A stretch of DNA of 64,000 bases from Chimonanthus salicifolius (Eukaryota > Streptophyta > Magnoliopsida > Laurales > Calycanthaceae), in the NCBI GenBank assembly GCA_013350335.1, contig CM023539.1:69026781-69090780 (forward strand). Direction: 5' to 3'. Shown in pieces: positions 47,027-58,184 of this stretch. Below the pieces are notes generated by a model, which was not told the origin of the DNA, did not search any database, and saw only the letters and a program-made list of their open reading frames with translations. The translations under genes and the position numbers were made by a program. Position 1 is the first letter of the stretch; the number at the start of each line of letters is the position of its first letter.

Positions 47027-48884
47027 CTAATCATACATAGATCTCTAAATGTCCATAAAATGGTTCATGGGGTTCGTCCATACAACTTGGCCGAACCCAT
47101 GATGTTCATCTTCATCCTCCCTTTGCATCATTTACAACATTTAGACCCATAATAAAGTCCCTCCATGGGGGGTTTAATCATTCATTTAGATTCATCATTT
47201 AAAACCCAAAGATCTATAATAAATCCCTTAAAATTTCTCCATGGGGTTCGGCCATGTGGTCCTTGGTTCTTCCTTATTTCCTCATTTCAAGCTTATCATT
47301 TACAACATGTAAACTTTATTCAAGTTCACTAACATATTTGCATAATTTTCATCCTTTACCACTCATTAACATTTACGAGCATCCATCCATCATTCTCATC
47401 CTTAAAACCGTTTAAACATCAACAATATACCTCCATGGGGTCGGCCATGGTGTATGGCCGAACCCATGGTCCAAGGTTTTTCACCATTATAACATTTTAG
47501 ACCATTTAAAATGATTAACAATTCTCCATTATTTCCCTCCTTTAAAACCCTTTAAAATCATTGACATATATCCATTTTAAAACCTTTTAAAATCCTTAAT
47601 ACCTTTCCATGGGGTTCGGCCATACAACATGGCCGAACCCTATGGTTCATCACTTTCTCTTAGAAAATCATATGACCAAGATTTAGTCCTTTGATGGTTC
47701 TCATACATAAACTTAGGGTTTGGCCATGCAAGGGCCAAACCATGATTCTTGATCATTCACCATTTCTCACATGGTACATGCATAAGGTCCTTAGCCATAC
47801 AAGATTAGGGTTCGGCCATTGCGTTCCTTGACCATCTTTTCTTATTTAATAAAATCTCATCAAGTACTTACCGATTCCGTGACTCCTTCGGTTTCTTTCA
47901 CTCCTTCTTGTTCCTCCGATCTTCTCCCTCCTTAGCCTCTTCTTCCTCCTTGATCTTTGGCCGAGAGTGAGCTTGAGAGTTCTTGAGATGAAAACCCAAG
48001 GAGAGGGCTCGGCCAAAGAGTGTAGGTTTGAGAGAAGGAGAGGAACTTGAGATGGAAAAATCTAAGTCCTTTCTCCTTTGTCAATGAGAGTGGGCGGCCT
48101 TGAGTGAGAGGGAGAAAGTGAGATGAAGACTATGGAATTGGCCAAGAGTGGTGTCTTTTGGTTGATGCCCCATTGTAACAACCATGGCTCTTCATCTCCC
48201 TCATTATCATTTACTTTGGGGGTTTCATCCCATGAGATGAAACTCCCAACCGTATGACCCTTGGGCTTCCATCATGATATGGAAACCCTCCATATTCCAA
48301 CGTGTACCCTTAAACATGTGTTGTGTAACATCAAAACCCTTCACCTCCCTCATTTAATGCTTCCTTTGGAGTTTCATCCCATGAGATGAAACTTCCACCT
48401 CCCCCAACGTGTGTACATGGTGGTGTTTGGTCTTATGAGATGCAACTCTCCATCTTCCCACTCCACTCATTAAAATGAAAGTCCCATTAACTTCCCATTC
48501 AACTCACCTCTTTAACTCAACTCATATCTTTAATCAACTCTAGTTAACTCACTTAAAATCAACTCATTTCCTTCATTCCATTTCCAATTTAATTCAGCCC
48601 CAATTTAATTAAGCTTGAACTCACTTGGTGGTCAACCAAGTCAACCATGACCCATTGGGTCCCAATTGGGCATTTGACCCAATGGACAATCTTGACCCAA
48701 TTAAATAAATCTCACCCATTTATTTCAATTGAACCTTATCCATAATCCGTTGGGTCTTAATTGGGCAATTGACCCAACACCTTACCCATCTAAGGTCTAT
48801 CTCCATTAATTCACAAATTAAATGGACAATTTTCATATATATATATATATATATATTCATAACTTGAAAATCCGAGGTGTTACA
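47027..48884 (-). repeat. Partial LTR, minus strand, Tekay-type family
   Basis: On the minus strand it starts at 48884 with TGTAACACCTCGGATTTTC and runs through an AT microsatellite, TTGGGTC-rich 5' sequence, a GA-rich leader (47880-48060) and several hairpin motifs (near 47614-47640, 47438-47465, 47068-47095, plus half copies at 47247 and 47818). The 3' part is missing. No open frame of interest. Confidence 0.85.
48834..48857. repeat. (AT)n microsatellite in LTR
   Basis: Uninterrupted AT run inside the minus-strand LTR fragment. Confidence 0.9.
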
Positions 48885-49064
48885 GGAGAGGGACAAGGTT
48901 TTGGGCGTGTGGACTTAGGGTTTACATAGCAAATTCGAATATGGGCTTTGGATCAATTGGATTTGAACTTGGGCGTGTGGACTTAGGGTTTACCAATTCA
49001 AACATATTGCCTAGGTGTGTGATGTCGTGTGATGTGGCATTTCCAGGCTTTAGCAAAGACAAGG
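48885..49064 (-). mobile_element. Interior piece of a TGTTAGTG-family element (left half, split by a solo LTR)
   Basis: The end (48994-49064) matches 26655-26720 in copy A; the match resumes at 52402 after the solo LTR. A 24-base exact direct repeat, TTGGGCGTGTGGACTTAGGG plus TTTA, lies at 48901-48924 and 48969-48992. No gene. Confidence 0.65.
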
Positions 49065-52000
49065 TGTAACACCTTGGATTTTCAATTTATTATTTTTATG
49101 AAATTTATCCATTTTTAATTGTGAATTTTAGATTGGATCTTATTTGGATAAAGAATTGGGCCATAACCCAATTAAGACCCAATTGATTGTGGAATTAGTG
49201 TTATTAAAAATTAAATGGGTTTGAATTAATTTAGTGATGCATTTAAATAAAAGTGTGCATGGCCGATTATAGGGATTTCCCATATCTAATCATATGCGCA
49301 TAAAATCATCTAGAAAAGGGTAATACACGGCATTGCTATATTTATTTTTAGCATTGGCCGATTGGGAGGTTACTAATCTAAGCAAGGGAGGTCGGCAACT
49401 TCCAATTAAGGTCAAGGAAAGGTGCACACGGCATGGGCTAAATAAGTCTTAGCCATGTGGGGTTTTTATTAAAAGGGAAAGACAAGGGGCGCATGGCCTA
49501 AGGGGAGGAAGTAGCTATTTTAAGCACTTCCTAAATATGGACCAAAGAAAGGCTTTAAAATGAGAGGATGACATGGGCACATGGTTTTACAACCCCCTTA
49601 GCCGAATTTTATTTCCACTCTCCCAATTGTCATTCTCGCCAAGATCAAGAGCAAGGAGAAGAAGAAAGAGCAGCCAGCAAGAGGGAAAAATCAAAGGGAA
49701 AGGAGAAGAAGATTAGAAGAACAAGAAATCAGAAAAAGGTTAGTATCTTAATGGAATGATTTATTTTGAAATAAAAGAACCACACCATGGCCGAACCCCA
49801 TGGAAGAAGTTTGGATGATGATTGATAATTTTTAAATGGAAAGAAAGAAACCATAGGGTTCGGCCATGGTGAATGGCCGAACCCCATGATTGATTAAATG
49901 AAGATCATGGATTTATGCTTATGTCTTAAGAGGATTTTCAATGGAGATATGGTAGGAATGTGGGTCGGCCATGGCATGGCCGAACCATGATTGCTTTATG
50001 GCTAAGATGATTGGATCAAAAGAATGGGAAAGAAAGGGGTGAGGTTCGGCCATGGTGTATGGCGAACCCCATCAATTATGTTTATGTTTCAATTGATTAT
50101 AATGGGTGGTAATCGGTTAAATTTAATAAGAGGTTAATGTTATTGATATGTAACTTTTCAAGGGATTAATTAATCAAGATCATGAACCATAGGGTTCGGC
50201 CATGGTGTATGGCCGAACCCCATGGGGTTGTTTTTGGAATGGAGATGGATTTGGTTGTTAATTATGGAAAGCATCCAAGTATGGAAAGAGTTGCTAAAAT
50301 TGGAAAGTAATCTAGTTAAGGAAAGACAGTTTCTAATTTAGGAAACTATCTATTAAAATGGAAGGAGGAGTTGATTTATGGAAACCTTCCAATTATGGAA
50401 ATGTGTAGGTTATTTATGGAAACAATCTAATTATGGAAGGGTTTACTTAATTTGGAAACCTTCCATTTATGGAAGGAGATTGATAAATTTAGTAAGTTTA
50501 ATTATGGAAACCTTCTAATAATAGAAGGTGGAGTTTAATTAAGGAAGATTGGATTTAAAAAGGGAATAAATGGATTGGATGCCATGAATGAGGTTCGGCC
50601 ATGGTGTATGGCTGAACCCCACTAGGATTTATTTTGGAAACCTTTTTATTATAGAAGGTTGTTCAATTAAGTAAGTTTCTAAAAATAAAAGGGGAAATTA
50701 ACATGGGGAAAGTTCTATTTTTGGAAGGCGAAATCTAAATTTGGAAACTATCCAATTATGGATTGGCTAAGAATGGAAGATGATGGAAAAAGGAAACCTA
50801 GACATCATAGGATTCGGCCAAGGTGCTTGGCCGAACCCTATGAATTAATTCTATAGGTTAAGCTTATTTTATGGACCTAAGATGGAACTAAGATGTCATA
50901 GGGATCGGCCATGGTGTGTGGCCGAACCCCATGAATCAAGTAGAATGTATTGTATGGATTTAATATGATGTTTGGATTAATGAGACGACATAAACCTAAG
51001 CTAGTGGCAAAATGGTAAATATCACCTAAATTGAAAGATCATGGGTTCGGCCATGATGTATGGCCGAACCCCATGAGTTGGTTTATGGATCAAACATTAA
51101 CTTAGGAAATTGTTTCAATAATTGAAAAGATGTGATTATGGAATAATAGCCATGGATGGCATTTTCGTAAATAGGTGTGAAAAATGGTAAGCCATGGGTT
51201 CGGCCATGGTGTATGGCCGAACCCCATGGGGTTTTGTTTATGGACTTAGAACCTTGTAATCAAGTGGGACTTGGTGTTGATTTATTATTATATTATAAGG
51301 TAACGGGATTGCGTAAATGGTGTGCAATCGGTGATCGATTCTTGGACGGAAACGCAAGGACTCGTGGACGGTCTTTGGTAGGATTCCACCACTTTGAAAC
51401 CATGGATTTATGTACACTTGTTTTATCTTAATGAAAATATGTTTCAAAGGATTTGCTTTATTATTGAATTTCAAATGCTATGTTTAATTGTATAAATAGC
51501 ATGTGTTGATTATGTTTCAAAAGGTGATTTTAAATGCTATCTTTATGTTATAAAATAGCATGTGTTTCATTGGCATCTCATGCATGGCATGAGTGAATGA
51601 TTTATAACAGGAGGGGTCACACTCCATCGGGGCGTCCTAAAAACCTATGTGCGATACCTTGATGTGATTTCCATCAAGAAGAATCCGGAGGGTCCACACT
51701 CCGCCGGGGCATCCGGAAGACCTATGTGGTGGGTACATTTATGTACATGTGATGGGTGTGACTCATTGCATATTTGTCATCATTGCATGGCATGAATTTT
51801 ACCTGGTTTTATATATTATGTTATAATATATGTTTTGTACTAACCATATGTTAGCCGTAACTGGAATACCTACTGGGCGCGTTGTTCTAACGCCCTACTT
51901 CTACCCTAGTTGATGATACAGGTAATCAGGGGAACGATGAACATAAGACGGACCAGGCATAGGAGCTTGGAAGACTTATTTTACATGTTTTGAATAAAGT

Positions 52001-52401
52001 TACTCATGAATTTGTATTTGAGTATTTGGATTTCGGAATGTAATAACTTAGATGGTCGAATAATTTATTGGATAATTATGATATTTTAATTATGAATAAG
52101 GACTTGACGTACTTTGCTATCTGAATGGAATAGAACTTGGTTCTATTATGATTCCGCATTTTTATGCTATGATTCCACAGGTTATGATATTTATTCCGCA
52201 AGTTGATATTGCTATGTGTGAACCATTTTTCATGGACTTGATCCATGCACACATAGGGTTGGCCAGTTAAGGGTCGGACTTTGGAAGTTCGGACTTAGCT
52301 CGCGTCGTGGCGTCCCGCGCTCTATCACTCTACTCTGTTATAAAAAAAAATATACTCTGAATTTACAGGAAAAAGTGAGTGAAAAAGGGCGGGACGTTAC
52401 A
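49065..52401 (+). mobile_element. Solo LTR of the Tekay-type family (3337 bp) with target duplication
   Basis: Starts TGTAACACCTTGG, ends GGGACGTTACA, and is flanked on both sides by CAAGG (49060-49064 and 52402-52406), a 5-bp target duplication as gypsy integrases make. It closely follows the LTR of element 1. It carries at least nine GGTTCGGCCA hairpins (49857-49883, 49962-49986, 50043-50068, 50193-50219, 50592-50618, near 50812 and 50904, 51044-51070, 51197-51223), the stem-loop 51658-51678 and the motif 51875-51895. The frame 51177-51431 and its neighbours are LTR repeats. A solo LTR arises by recombination between the two LTRs of a full element. Confidence 0.95.
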
Positions 52402-52902
52402 CAAGGTGTCTATGAACATGAGTCATTCCACATAATGTATAATCTAGTGAATATTGTAATGAGACACAAAGCAAACTAATAATAAATTCATTTCCCGTTT
52501 TGAATACGGTTACTATGCCTATGGAAATGAAGTATGATGCTACACACACAGCTTTATGCCTGTTATCATGTTATTACCCAAAACAGGATAAACATTTTTA
52601 CCATTCTTTCAAGTATACTCCAATTTATTGAAAGAGCTGGTACATAAATGGATTACAGTTAAGCATATTTAATCATTTTGATCAACATTTTTGGTAAACA
52701 CTACCAAACTAAAAATCCATTTGATTGACATAAAGCTTGTTTCATTCCACAATGGATTCACAAGTTTAGGAACTTGGAATGAAACGATACTATGTATGTG
52801 TTACATACACTCCCTATACATGAGGTAATGCATATAGTATATTCATTTCCTAAAGATGCACAAATCGCATGGCATATGAAATGAAATGAGATAAGTATAT
52901 TC
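52402..52902 (-). mobile_element. Interior piece of a TGTTAGTG-family element (right half)
   Basis: Continues the match to copy A (26720-27214: ATTCCACATAAT, CCTGTTATCATGTTATTACC, GGCATATGAAATGAAATGAG) and ends at AGTATATTC, where LTR D begins in the opposite orientation. Confidence 0.75.
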
Positions 52903-53799
52903 TGTTAGTGCCTCGGCTTGGCCAAGCCCCTATGTTTGTCAATTCCATGATTCGGAAAGAAGTACTTGCTGGAAGCTTGAAGACCCAAGATGATCAAGAG
53001 TAATGATCATGCTCCACCGGATTGAATCGCATCGTTATGGCAATCACAAAACAGGTATTTGTCCATAGATGACTTTAGGTGGTTCCCACACCTTAGAGAG
53101 GACTATCCTTAGGCTTAGATGAACAAATGTTTAAATCATAAAAAGCCTAGTCAGGAAGTTTGACAGTGAATTGGAAGCAAACTTGGAAATATGAATTATG
53201 TTAACTGTCAAAACGACCAGTCTTATCTCAATGGCCCCTCGGTGAAGTAAGGATCAAACCATCGTGGTCAAAGATTGGTCGGACCGAATGACATAGGTTC
53301 TGGAAAATTGAACTGTCATTCTGGGTTTTCCTCTGATCGAGAGACTTGTATGCACTGACCTCCGATGAAAGGCTGAAACGATCCCTCTTGGTCGACGAAT
53401 CCTCGATCAAAGATCTTGAGTTCTGTAACCTTGAACTCATGTGGACTCTCGAAGAAACAGACATATCGACAATCAAAGACCGATCAAGAGTACCAGGACT
53501 GACCCCTCGGTAATGTGCGATAGGTCGTTCTCGGTAACAGGTTTCTAAGTTGAAACTACTGTCAAGCATGTTTTCCACCAGAACGAGCCTCTCGTATGGA
53601 CCGACCTCTCGGTACCATAAGTGTCGACCCATCGGCAACAACGACATGTCGACTGGGAATAAATATTACCGTTAGGAGTGCACTTAATGCACAACGGTCG
53701 GAATTGTAATGGTAACATTTCTAGTCACCGATCCCTCGGTACGACCGACCGGTAAGTATATTACCGTTACTTCAACTGGTTGCCTTCTCTATATAAACC
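52903..53799 (+). repeat. LTR D, 5' part of a TGTTAGTG-family LTR
   Basis: TGTTAGTGCCTCGG start, collinear with the U3 of LTR B, with the same ACCGACC/TCGGT palindromes. It ends just after TATATAAA (53790-53797), where element 2 is inserted at 53800. The minus frame at 53228-53647 mirrors one in LTR A and is not a gene. Confidence 0.9.
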
Positions 53800-55560
53800 T
53801 GTAACACCCTGGAATTTCAAAGTTATCAATTTATATGAATTTATTCATATTTACGGAATTGCCATTGTGATATATTTGAGTTGAATTTAAATGGGTCAAT
53901 GGTCCAATCATGACCCAAGGTTAGTAGTTTTGATTACAAAACAAATAAATGGATAAGATGAACTTAAACGGGTCAAGAATCATAATTGGGTCAAATTTCG
54001 TTAAATGGGTCAAAATTGCCAAATTGGACCCAATGGGTCGGGTTTGACTTGGTTGACCATCAAATGAGTCCAAGCTTGATTAAGTTGGGGCTGATTGGAT
54101 TTTGAAAATGGAATTAATAGTTGAGTTAAATGAGTGAGTTGGTTGGAAATAAATTATAAGTGAGTGAGTTGATTTGAAATAAGTTATGAGTAAGTGAGTT
54201 CTTTTAAATTATAAATGAGTGGAATATGAGGTTGAAGGGCTGGTTTTCATATTCAAATAAGATGGTCCACACGTTGGATACATGGGTGGGCATCCCATGC
54301 ATGAAACCCCAAGATAGAAAATAAATGGAAGGTACCGTTTTATGGAGTTACAAGATGTGTTCACACTTGAAGGGGGGAAGTTTCATTTGAAAAAATGAAA
54401 CTCTCACATGGATGTTAAAGAGGGTCAAAGGGAGCTGAATGGTTTGGTACTCAAATACAATACAAAACCGTTGGATGGGGGGAGTTTCATCTCATGGATG
54501 AAACCCCCACAAGGGTTAAGTAAATGGGGAATGGTGGCTATAGATTTCAAACCCATACATGCCGTTGGGGCTCATGGGTGTTTCACATTTTGGTTGAAAC
54601 TTCAAGATGGAAGATGAATGGGGTTTGTGGGGGTTACTCAAGACTTTGCATGGGAGACGTTGGTTGCTTGGGGTGTTTCATTTCATAGATGAAACCCCCA
54701 AGTAACATAAAGAACTTTGATTAAGGTGAGGTGAGTTACACAAGGTTAACCTTAGGCTGGTTTTGGTTAAACAAAGGGCTCTCATTTTACTCTCTCTATC
54801 TCTCTCTTCCTTGGACTGTTATCATCTCTCTAAGATCAAGAACAATAGCTGGTTACTGATATGAAGTCAGTCCTTGATTGATTTATTTCACCAAGACAAA
54901 AGCATACATTGAGCAAAGGAGTTGGCATCAAGGTTCCCCATCCAAAGCCAAAATTCTTTCTCTCTCTCTCTCTCAATCCTTGTCATCTAGTTGAATTATC
55001 TTAAGGAGCTTGCAACAAGATTAGTCTCAGTCCAAAGAACAGTAAGAGAGAAGGAGAGGTCAAGGAAATAAAGGGTCAAAGAAGGAGTCAAAAGAACCGA
55101 AGGAGACGCGGTATTAGTAAGTGCATTTTGAACCCTTGTTTAATAAATTGGTTAAGAAAATGAGATCTGGCCATTGTATGGCCAGATCCATCATGGTTTA
55201 GATCTAGGATTATGATGTTTAAAATGATAAAATATGGACCATAGGGTTCGGCCCCATTGGATGGCCGAACCCCATGGAAAAGATTGGTTGTTTTTGATGT
55301 TTTTGAAACATAGAAACTATGAATTTTGTGGACTGTTTTTAATGTTTCTTTAAGACTCAAATGCATGTTTTAAAGAGGGTTAAAAACATGGATTTGAATG
55401 ACATAAGGACTGAAGGTATCATGGGTCTAAATCATACATTTAAATTGATGAAATGGACCATTGGGATCGGCCATCTTGAATGGCCGAATTCCATGAAGTA
55501 TTATGGTTGTTTGGATTGAGTTTTACAAAATGGAAATCATACAAAGTGATGGACTTATTG
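53800..55560 (+). repeat. 5' LTR of element 2, truncated
   Basis: TGTAACACCCTGG start. Rich in GGGTCAA words and in GATGAAACCCC/TTTCATCTCATG repeats (54380-54700), then a CT-rich leader and a donor-like TTAGTAAGT (55111-55119). Hairpins at 55244-55270 and 55468-55490. The part from about 55300 is collinear with 11890-12130 of the first LTR element. The 69-codon frame at 54408 (identical at 58793) is LTR sequence. Confidence 0.88.
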
Positions 55561-58122
55561 GATGGATGATTTATTTGATCAGTTGAGGCGTTCCAGTCAC
55601 TTTTCCAAGATTGACCTGATGTCCGATTATCATCAAATCCGGGTCAGGGAGGAAGATATAGAGAAGACAACTTTCAGAACACGGTATGGACTATTTGAAT
55701 TTGTAGTCATGCCTTTTGGGCTTACCAACGTACCGGCTGTATTCATGGACTTAATGAACATAATCTTTTGTCCATATCTAGATCGGTTTGTTATAGTGTT
55801 CATTGACGATATCCTGATCTATTCCAAGAGTCAGGAGGATCATGCTGAGCATCTACGAATAGTATTGAACACCTTGAGACAGAACAAGCTGTATGCCAAA
55901 GCAAGCAAATGCGAATTTTGGCTACCTGAGGTCAAATTCTTAGGGCATGTTATAACAGCTGATGGTATAGCCGTTGATCCGGCAAAGGTGGCAGCAGTGA
56001 GGGAGTGGAAAGCACCGAAGAATGTCATTGAGATCCGTAGCTTCCTGGGTTTGGCTGGATATTATGGGAAGTTCATCATGGATTTCTTTAAAATAGCATC
56101 TCCATTGACTCGACTCACTCAGAAAGGGGTCAAATATGAGTGGTCAGAGTTGTGCAATCAGAGGTTTGAGGAGCTGAAAGAGAGACTTACAACTGCTCCT
56201 ATTTTAGTTTTGCGGGAAAGAGGCAAAGGTTACAAAGTACAATGCGATGCATCAGGAGAGGGACTGGGATGTTCACTCATGCAACGTGATCGTGTGGTGG
56301 CATATGGTTCAAGACAACTAAAGATACATGAACGCCTCTACCCCACACATGATCTGGAATTAGCTGCGGTGGTCTTCGCTCTTAAAAGCTAGAGACACTA
56401 TCTATATGGTGAGAAGTTTGAAGTATTTTCAGATCACAAGAGCTTGAAGTATTTATTTGATCAGAAAGAGCTCAACTTGAGGCAGCGCAGATGGATGGAA
56501 TACTTGGCAGATTATGAATTTGCGCTCCAGTATCATCCGGGGAAGGCCAACAAGGTGGCGGATGCTCTTAGCCGCATGTCTCATGCATCAGTGGCATGTC
56601 TGATCAGGATCGTATGGGAGATGTTGAATACCATTCGTGAGTTCAATCTATATATCACAAACCATGGGAGTATGTACAATTTGATCATACGATCCAACAT
56701 GGTTACAAAGATTGAACAGGAGCAGCGTGCAGATCCAGAAATGGCAGAGACATGGGCCAAGATGTCTATTGGTGAGGTTGTACCAGATTGGGAATTACGA
56801 CCAGGACAGGATCACATGTTCTGGGTAGAATTTATGTGCCAAGAAGCTGCAGAAAAGAATTACTGATAGAGGCACATCAGAGCAAGCTCTCCATTCATCC
56901 GGGTAGCACAAAAATGTATCATGACTTAAAAAGACATTATTGGTGGCATGGACTCAAGAAGGATGTTGCAGAGTTTGTGGCTCATTGTTTAACTTGTCAA
57001 CAAGTTAAGACGGAACACCAGAAGCCACCAGGGTTACTCAAACCCTTATTTGTGCCAGAATGGAAATGGGAGCACATTTTCATGGACTTTGTGACGGGAT
57101 TACCGAGGTCCTCGAAGGGCAATGACGCTATATGGGTCGTGGTAGACCGACTGACCAAATCCGCGCATTTTATTCCTATCAAGATGTCGGATTCATCTGA
57201 GACATTGGGTCGGCGGTATATCAAGGACATCATCAGATTACATGGTATTCCTCGGACAATCGTATCTGATAGAGATGGCCGATTCACCGGCAGGGTATGG
57301 CAGAGTACGCAGTCAGCCATGGGAACAGATTTACTGACTAGCATAGCATTCCATCCACAGACTGATGGATAGTCGAAAAAAACAATACAAACACTGGAGG
57401 ACATGCTGAGGGCGTGCATGCTAGACTTCAAAGGTGGATGGGAGGATCATTTGCCATTGGTGGAGTTTTCTTATAACAATAGCTACCAAGCAAGCCTTCA
57501 GATGGCACCATTCGAAGCTTTGTATGGTAGACCATGCAGGTCACCAGTGTGCTGGACCGAGGTTGGCGAACCTGCGCTGATAGGACCCGAGTTGGTTGCC
57601 GAAACTACTGCACAGATCCAGTTGATACGTCAACATTTGTTGACCGTACAGAGTCGGCAAAAGAGCTATGTTGATAAGAGGAGGAGGTTTCTCGAATTTG
57701 AAGTGGGAGACATGGTATTCTTGAAAGTCTCGCCACGAAAAGGGCACATGAGATTTGGGAAGAAGGGAAAACTGTCACCAAGGTATGTGGGACCATTTTT
57801 AATTATAGGAAGGATGGGAGATGTAGCCTATCAGTTGGCACTTCCTTCGCAGTTGGCGTCTCTACATGATGTATTCCATGTGTCGATGCTGAGGAAGTAC
57901 AACCCCGATCCGTCTCATGTCTTGAATGAGCAAGACATAGATGTGCAAAGCGACGCCACTTACATTGAGAAGCAGGTCAGAATAATAGAGAATGAGCAAA
58001 GGGTGTTGCGTAACCGAGCGATTCAATTCGTCAAGGTGGTATGAGATCGACATGGTGTTGAGGAAGCCACTTGGGAACTGGAATCGGAGATGAGAACATC
58101 TCACCCTGAATTGTTTGTATGA
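55561..58122 (+). pseudogene. pol remnant of element 2: RT (second half), RNase H, integrase, chromodomain tail
   Basis: Begins inside RT at [16 protein letters not shown] is present (near 55800). RNase H runs to a stop in place of Trp (TAG, 56390-56392). Frame change near 56825, then integrase with HPGSTKMYHD...CLTCQ, MDFVTGLP and SDRDGRFTG. After QTDG there is a TAG at 57370, and the DD35E glutamate codon is changed to lysine (the two codons after TCG read AAA AAA). The tail HDVFHVSMLRKY and chromodomain-like QSDATYIEKQVRIIENEQ...FVKVV end at a TGA replacing Trp (58042-58044); the remaining frame runs to 58122. All noted point changes are C-to-T or G-to-A. Not functional. Confidence 0.92.
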
Positions 58123-58168
58123 TTTATTTTGAAATCCTACTTAGTTTGATTTTCGGGACGAAAATTAT

Positions 58169-58184
58169 AAAAAGAGTATTGTAT
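58169..58184 (+). other. Polypurine tract of element 2
   Basis: AAAAAGAG followed by TATTGTAT, directly before the 3' LTR at 58185. Confidence 0.75.

Noticed and set aside
49568..49759. Lys/Arg/Glu-rich ORFs in LTR leaders (also 35957, 44199, 11310)
   Set aside because: They come from a GA-rich leader shared by all LTRs; frame and start codon are not conserved between subfamilies.
35404..52401. Solo LTR at 49065 as the real 3' LTR of element 1
   Set aside because: It has its own 5-bp target duplication, and element 1 already has a collinear 3' LTR at 43645.
54408..54617. 69-residue ORF identical at 58793-59002
   Set aside because: The identity reflects the two LTRs of element 2; it lies in LTR sequence with no domain and no other support.
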